Assembly (NCBI GenBank): GCA_019454045.1
Contig: SKCR01025354.1
Span: 62,001 to 126,000, forward strand
Reading direction: 5' to 3'
Source: Zanthoxylum bungeanum
Lineage: Eukaryota; Streptophyta; Magnoliopsida; Sapindales; Rutaceae
DNA length: 64,000 nucleotides
The notes beneath the pieces are model-generated. The model was given only the letters and a program-made list of their open reading frames with translations, was not told where the DNA came from and did not search any database. The position numbers were made by a program, and so were the translations under genes. Within the stretch, counting starts at the first letter, position 1. Each line of letters begins with the position of its first letter. This document shows positions 58,441-64,000 of the stretch, piece after piece.

Positions 58441-60935
58441 TACAATAGTCCAACTATTTAATCAACGATTAGTGGTACTATATTTATTATAATGATTATA
58501 ATAGTCCAACTATATAATCAAATATAATCCAAATTAATTAACCTCAATTACATTGATTACTATAATCCAATTATAAAATCAACTGTAAACTGAAATTAAT
58601 TAATTCAAATATATTGATTAATATAATCCAATTATATATAATCAACTATAATACAGTCCAACTGTTTATTAAAACAACGATAAATATTAGTCCAACTAAT
58701 ACTTTTAATATATGACGAGTGATATTTGTTTGAGCGCGTATGGCGAGTAATTGAACGAATATTGCAAATTCAATTCTTGCCTCCCACTATTTTCGTCGAG
58801 CCTCTAACCCTCTGTCGAGTACTCGGGAAACCGTGTTTCCTAGTGGGCTAGGATCCCGTTAAATATCACACAATCTTGACTTTGGCCAACAAATTGTATG
58901 ATAATTAACTAGGTAGATCTCTAAGATCAATTGGATCTAATCCAATTCCTAGATCCAGTAGGTGGACATCCAAGTCCGAAACATATATCCTATATATGCC
59001 TATATATCCAATATATACCCTAACCTTTTTCCTCTGAATCAACTAGGCCTTGGCTTTGGCACAACAAACCTGATGATCCCAGTCAAGCGCGGACCCATTG
59101 ACCATGGAAGCTTCGTAATCAATGTCGATGGACAAGAAGTGGTCTTGACTTTGGCCAACAACCCAAACTTGGACAAGACACCAATATGGAACAAAGCCTC
59201 GTGATTCAAACACATCTTCGACGGACAAGGGCTTGACTTTGGCCAACAACCCATGCCAATCTAGGATCTTGAGCAAGAATCACTCAATGGAAGGAAAAAA
59301 CGCATGATATTTGATGAGGGCTTTTCGCGTGCAATTGGCTACCAATTTCATTATCTTTGTTAAGGTCTCATCATCATACACCCTTAAACATGCATTCTAA
59401 ATACATAATAAAGCGAGTATGAAAATAAATAATAATGATATGCGGATGGATACTTAACACATTGATCCTAGATCAAATCTCTCCCTTCTCACTCAAGCTA
59501 GCACTTGTATTACTCTACCCGTTACACTACACTTCTAAAGAAACCTCATTTACATTGAGGGGAATAGGTGAGAAGAGAATACAAAGAGAATAAAGGTGAT
59601 AAGGCTGGACACGCAGGTCCAATTTAATAAATCGAATTTATTACAACAATTTCCAAAATTGCCCCACCCGACTAATATCCATCCGATATACATTATTCAT
59701 TCATCACAACCACGTATTCACACATAAGCATGCTATCAATCAATCTAATCAAATTAATTAATCTGATAATTATGTGATCATCCAATGTTCAAACAACGAT
59801 TTGATTTTGCTCGAGTCAAACTCGTTTTTGCGAATAAGTACTCAAAGTACGAATTCATGAATTAAATTAAACTACATAATTAAATCCAATTTAACACGTA
59901 TTTAATACAAATTCACTATTCAATTCCAAATTAAATATTACACTTTATTTAATAAACCTTTAACGACTTAAATTCCAAATTTAATCGCGTCGGGACTCAA
60001 AGCCCAATTAACGTCCAACGTCAATTCAATTCAAGTCTAATGGGCTTTAATTAATTTCTTTAAGGCGTGGGCTTCGGCAACCAAAGCCCAATCAAGGAGT
60101 AACCCCATAAGCCTAGAAATCAATTTAGGCCCATTAGGCCCAATTAAACTTTAAAGGTTTATAAGTCGCATTTGGGCTTAACGGAAGTGGCTTTGGGCCC
60201 AATTGGATCCAATCCATTTGGCCTAAATCCAACTTTGTACAACAAAGCCCAATAAGCCCATTTACAACATAATAAGCCCAAATCCAATTTAAGGCCTAAA
60301 TAACTAAATTACATGAATCTAATTCCGCAATTTAATTACCTAAAGTGCATTACATGATTAATCACCCAAATCAATATTTCCAAAACATGAAATTAGTCCA
60401 ATAATCATGCTCATTATCATCATCACATGTCCAACACATAAATGAAAAATCAAACCCATTACATGCTTTTAAGCTCTCGGCCAAGGAGGGATTTTGTGTC
60501 CGATTTGGTTTCAAACCAATCGAACCCACAATCGACATAAAATCACATCCAATTTGATTTTATACACATCCAATGTCACAAAATCAAAATTACCAAGATA
60601 TTAAGGGCATAATCAATTCGGCCAAGTGAAGCAAATTGGGGATTTTTGTTCAATTCAAAATTCAATCTAATTGACTTCAAATTAACATCATCCTACATGA
60701 TTCTAACTCATCCAATGAATCAAAATCAAAAATCCAAGATTTCCAAAATATTCATCACATTCGGCCAACATCAATTTTTGGGGAAAAATTGATCCAATCA
60801 TTATTTCATTAAATTGATCCAATCAATCACTAATTAAACATGTTATAAGCATACTCAAACATTCAATTCATTCAAATCATGCTCAAAACAAGTTTACCCA
60901 AATTTTAAGCCCTAAAATTTTCATGCTCAAACCTA
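58441..60935 (-). other. Copia-D leader
   Basis: About 2.5 kb of non-coding leader. 58441-58700 has repeated ATAGTTGGACTAT-type motifs, also in Copia-1 (1-300) and Copia-E (25600-25680). 58790-59250 is shared with Copia-A. 60000-60310 has a cluster of AAGCCCAA and GGCCCAAT motifs. The short open frames at 58962-59276 are conserved only as leader DNA. Confidence 0.65.
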
Positions 60936-60949
60936 GGCTCTTGATGCCA
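60936..60949 (-). other. Primer-binding site of Copia-D
   Basis: TGGCATCAAGAGCC on the minus strand one base after the LTR. It is the initiator-Met type (TGGTATCAGAGCC) with changes that weaken pairing. Confidence 0.8.
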
Positions 60950-60950
60950 T

Positions 60951-62325
60951 TGTTGGTTTCTATTATGGTCCCGGATCGATTATAAGCATGAAAAACATTG
61001 CGAATACATATCGACGAAGTTGCGGAATACTCACATCGATCGGTTGAGCGATTTGAAGACGATGAAGCCAAAAACGCTCACTGGTTTGGCGCCACTGCTG
61101 TGCAGAATTCTTCACTGGTTTGGGCGTGAAAATGTCCTTCCGCAAGCTCCAAGCTTCGTCGAACGGATCCCGCCTCATGGGTGGACTTCCCTAACACCTT
61201 CGCAACTCTCGTAAGGTTGCTAGCACTTCAGTTTTTGCCACAAAAACTCACTCAATGCTCCCTTATTGCTCACGGCAGTGAGCTGTGAAATGGAAGAAGA
61301 AAGAGAAAGCCCCTGGGCGTGAGAAGGAGAGAAAAATGGAGGAAATGTGTATTGGTGACTTGGTAAATGAATTACCAAAATGCTTTATATAATTTTTCCA
61401 AAAAATAATAAGCATTTACCATTTTTATTTATCAAATAAAATCAAATGGAAATGGCATCTCAACCACCAACATTATTCCACCAAAACACATCAACTATTC
61501 ATTTCATTTTATCAAAGTGACATGATGTTAGTCAATCCATCAATCAATCAATCACATCAATCAATCACATCACTCAAAGTGACGAATGATTTGACGCTTG
61601 ATGTGACTTGCGTAATCGGATATACATGACCTTGTCATAATATCCCGATGGCCGGCCAGCACTTAAGAGCACTAATACCGTATCCTGCGTGACATCATCT
61701 CCACTATGACTGGAGTGATACTTCCGTCTTGACATCACACCAATACTCTACGATTCTCAATATACCCAGCATTGGCGTACACAGAACCGGTTAGAGTCCT
61801 GGACGACCTCAACTAAAGCATATTGATTGTCGTAAGCATTAGCGGTGCAAGTCTCAGGTTAAGACCATACACACCTACCCTGATGTCGGACTCCCATAGA
61901 CACATAGTCATAATACCAATGGGATTCCGAGGGGTCTATCCAGAGCGAAGCTGTTTCCCGTACCATCGGTGAAACACAACCTCCTATCGCACTTGCATGA
62001 GTATCCAATACCCAAATATATGAGAACTATGCCGTTGTGCCCTCACAACGCGCACAAGTGCAATACTAGCCTATTCCGCATTATCGATGTTCCAGTCTCG
62101 ATAATACTCTGGCTAGGGATATTTAATGATTAATCCTTCGTGGACTGATACTGTCTCATATCATTCTCAATCCAGGAACTAATCATAGGGACCTCTCTTC
62201 ATTTATATATCTAAGGTGATCTAATCACAAATGATGAGAGTGCAATTTCCTTGTCACATAGTTAATTTGTACAACAACACTATGATCTGTACAAATAGTG
62301 ACGCTATGGGTCATATTGTCCAACA
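60951..62325 (-). repeat. 5' LTR of Copia-D with 695-bp internal deletion (1375 bp)
   Basis: Compared with the 3' LTR it lacks bases equivalent to 53729-54423; the joint is at 61613 (ACTTGCGT/AATCGG). It also has an extra ATCAATCACATC of about 12 bp before the joint. Confidence 0.95.
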
Positions 62326-63720
62326 ACATGGAGTTGTATCCCAAGTACAGACAGCACTACCGTCCATTCGGATTCGGCTACGGAGTTTACGTCTGGGTTT
62401 CCATCCTATATACCACAAGAGGCGACACATTTTCCATTTTATTCAAGGGCCACAACACACTTCACTCCACAATACTCAAGCAAATAATAAACAATAAAAA
62501 TACGAATGAAAATATATGTAAAAAGTGACATCAGGTCTAACCTCTTTTGTCGTCTCTCGGAAGCGCGTTACACGACTATGGGCATTTTTTGCATTTTTTT
62601 TAAGAGGTCTATGGGCTGCTATTTTATGCGGTTATTTAGGGGTTTTAAAGTGCAGTTTTTGTTCACTGTTTTAGGTATTTTAGGCTACTGTTTTAGGTGT
62701 GTTTTTCGGTAGTTTCAGGGGTACAGTGCTGCTATTTTTTGGTACTGTAGGGGGAATTTTCAGGGGCTGTTTTGGTGATGCAAGGGCAGTACGGGGGGAT
62801 ATTGTGTGGCAGTTTAGGGCTGGTCAGTAAATGGTATTTGCAGCAGTGTGTGAGGTAGTTTGGGGCTGGTTTCGGCGTGCAGTGGATTGTGTCTATGAAG
62901 GGTTCTCTCGGTAGTTTAAGAGGGCTGTGTAGGATGGGTGTTCTTGGCAGTTTATACTGCTGTATATGATGGGTATTGCGGCAATGGAGTTAGGTTATGT
63001 GTGATGAGGACTTGCGGCAATGGAGTGGTGTTTTAGGTGGTGATACTTGCGGCAATGTGAAGGGAGGATAATGAGGGAATTATTTTTGCTTCTTCTTCTT
63101 GTATTAGGCGTGAGAGCTAGGAGAGGTGAAGGGTTGAAATTGTGTTTCTTTTATAGGCAAAGGCTAGGGTTAAATCCTGTTGGAGAAGGAATGAGAGATC
63201 ATGCAATAAAGGTGAGATATTTCTTAGTGTCATGCAAGGAAAGCAAGAGATTGATTGGAGACAAGATTTGGTTTAATTAGGAAGTTAATATATTTGATTT
63301 ATGTTAATTAGGTAGGCAATTATTTAGATTTTATTTAATTTATTTTGATTTTCCATGTGTTAAATATGTATTTAAATTATTTGGATGTGTTTTAAGTGGG
63401 CTTGGGCGTGTGTGGGCTTATGGTGGGCGTGTGGTTGGCTTTTGGTGGTGGGCTTGGTGTGTTTCAAGGGTTTTGGGCCATGGTTAAGTGGTTTGCGGGG
63501 GTTTTGGGCTAAAGTTAAGTGGTTTGCGGGGTTTTTTTGGGCCTAGGTGCTTTAAAACGGAGGTCCAACAAGTGAGCCCGAAGCTAAACAAACGAATAAA
63601 ATCTAATAAAATCTCGATTCCCTTCCGACGTTCGTTTCCCGCTACTTCCTCGACTTAAAGGGTAGTGTCTCCAACTGAGACTCATCATAGGGTCTTATAT
63701 GAAAAAATACAGTGCCTACA
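62326..63720 (-). repeat. Long LTR of the Ogre/Tat-like element, 5' part
   Basis: It starts TGTAGGCACTG at 63720 on the minus strand directly after the PPT, so this is the 3' LTR of an element whose body lies to the right of the window. It contains G- and T-rich stretches (62740-62830, 63390-63550) and no gene. 62326-62330 is the TSD copy made by Copia-D. Confidence 0.7.
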
Positions 63721-63734
63721 GTCACCCCCACTTT
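63721..63734 (-). other. Polypurine tract of the Ogre/Tat-like element
   Basis: AAAGTGGGGGTGAC on the minus strand, directly before TGTAGG. This form of PPT and LTR start fits Ogre/Tat-type gypsy elements. Confidence 0.75.
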
Positions 63735-64000
63735 GATGGGACTTGTGTAGTGTGTGACAAGAACAATCCTATCAAAGTTATGCAATGTATTTTTACTTAC
63801 CTTGCTCGCCAACTGCCACTTGACTTGTCTGCTGCTTTGAGCTGAATTGATGATGCAGCGGACCTCGATCCTGGGACGCATCCCAAAACTGCTGGTGACT
63901 AGGGCCTCAGCCCTAGGATTCATTCCCGGACTGTGCTGTATAAGAGGTGGTCCATTTTCGAACTGAGTTGATAAAGTGGGCCTCGCCCTGGGATTCATTC
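63735..64000 (-). other. 3' UTR of the Ogre/Tat-like element with short tandem repeats
   Basis: Three imperfect copies of a unit containing GGCCTCRSCCTRGGATTCATTC start near 63861, 63903 and 63979; the last two are about 76 bp apart and the first pair about 42. The 118-codon open frame across the PPT into the LTR is not a gene. The element continues beyond the window. Confidence 0.55.

Larger units (their letters stand above)
53075..62325 (-). mobile_element. Copia-D: complete but coding-dead Ty1/copia element
   Basis: It is 9251 bp with perfect TSD ACATG (53070-53074, 62326-62330), 5' LTR 60951-62325, PBS, long leader, degraded gag-pol, PPT, and 3' LTR 53075-55135. The LTRs are almost identical apart from one 695-bp deletion and a small insertion in the 5' LTR. 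The internal region matches Copia-1 closely, including its frame-breaking changes. Confidence 0.95.

Noticed and set aside
1..58700. Copia-1 and Copia-D as arms of one large inverted duplication
   Set aside because: Copia-D has two LTRs and its own perfect TSD in a different flank, and Copia-1 ends inside a LOG fragment. They are separate insertions.
63642..63998. 118-codon open frame at the right edge, minus strand
   Set aside because: It reads through 3' UTR repeats, the PPT and the LTR start of the Ogre-like element.

Overview
The window is plant nuclear DNA, most likely from a flowering plant. It consists almost entirely of LTR retrotransposons inserted into one another. I see no ordinary host gene. 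The only host-type coding sequence is a copy of a LOG-type cytokinin-activating enzyme gene carried inside a Ty3/gypsy (Athila-type) retroelement. Assignments rest on reading protein motifs, LTR ends (TG...CA), primer-binding sites (PBS), polypurine tracts (PPT) and 5-bp target-site duplications (TSD); no database search was possible, and the species cannot be named.

Layout, with my own labels. Copia-1 (+, 1-5677) runs off the left edge and is inserted in the LOG copy of Gypsy-1. Gypsy-1 (-, 5678-25330) is an Athila-type element holding three insertions: Copia-1, a solo LTR of a sister element (+, 11220-13304) in gag, and a complete Copia-A (-, 15396-24572) in its 5' LTR. Copia-E (+, 25331 to 47618, 5' end outside the window) is the host of both Gypsy-1 and Gypsy-2. 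Gypsy-2 (+, 26518-42719, TSD GTTTG) is complete and carries gag, pol, a short unknown ORF, a full-length LOG copy, and a 3' LTR amplified into three tandem units. 47619-49456 is an unidentified LTR-like segment. Gypsy-3 (-, 49457-51319) is a fragment with LTR, PPT and 3' UTR. A long-LTR element resembling Ogre/Tat (-, 51325 onward past the right edge) is split by Copia-D (-, 53075-62325, TSD ACATG).

The insertion order read from the boundaries is: Gypsy-3 received the unknown element X and the Ogre-like element; X received Copia-E; Copia-E received Gypsy-1 and Gypsy-2; Gypsy-1 received Copia-1, Copia-A and the solo LTR; the Ogre-like element received Copia-D. Every coding region is broken by stops or frameshifts.

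The most notable points are: (1) the LOG gene copy present at the same place in two independently inserted Athila-type elements; (2) an uncharacterised conserved ORF between pol and LOG; (3) the tandemly triplicated 3' LTR, which looks like satellite DNA at birth; (4) a Copia subfamily (Copia-1, Copia-D) that moved although its coding region was already dead; (5) a duplicated 3' UTR module with stem-loops that appear to covary between two gypsy families.
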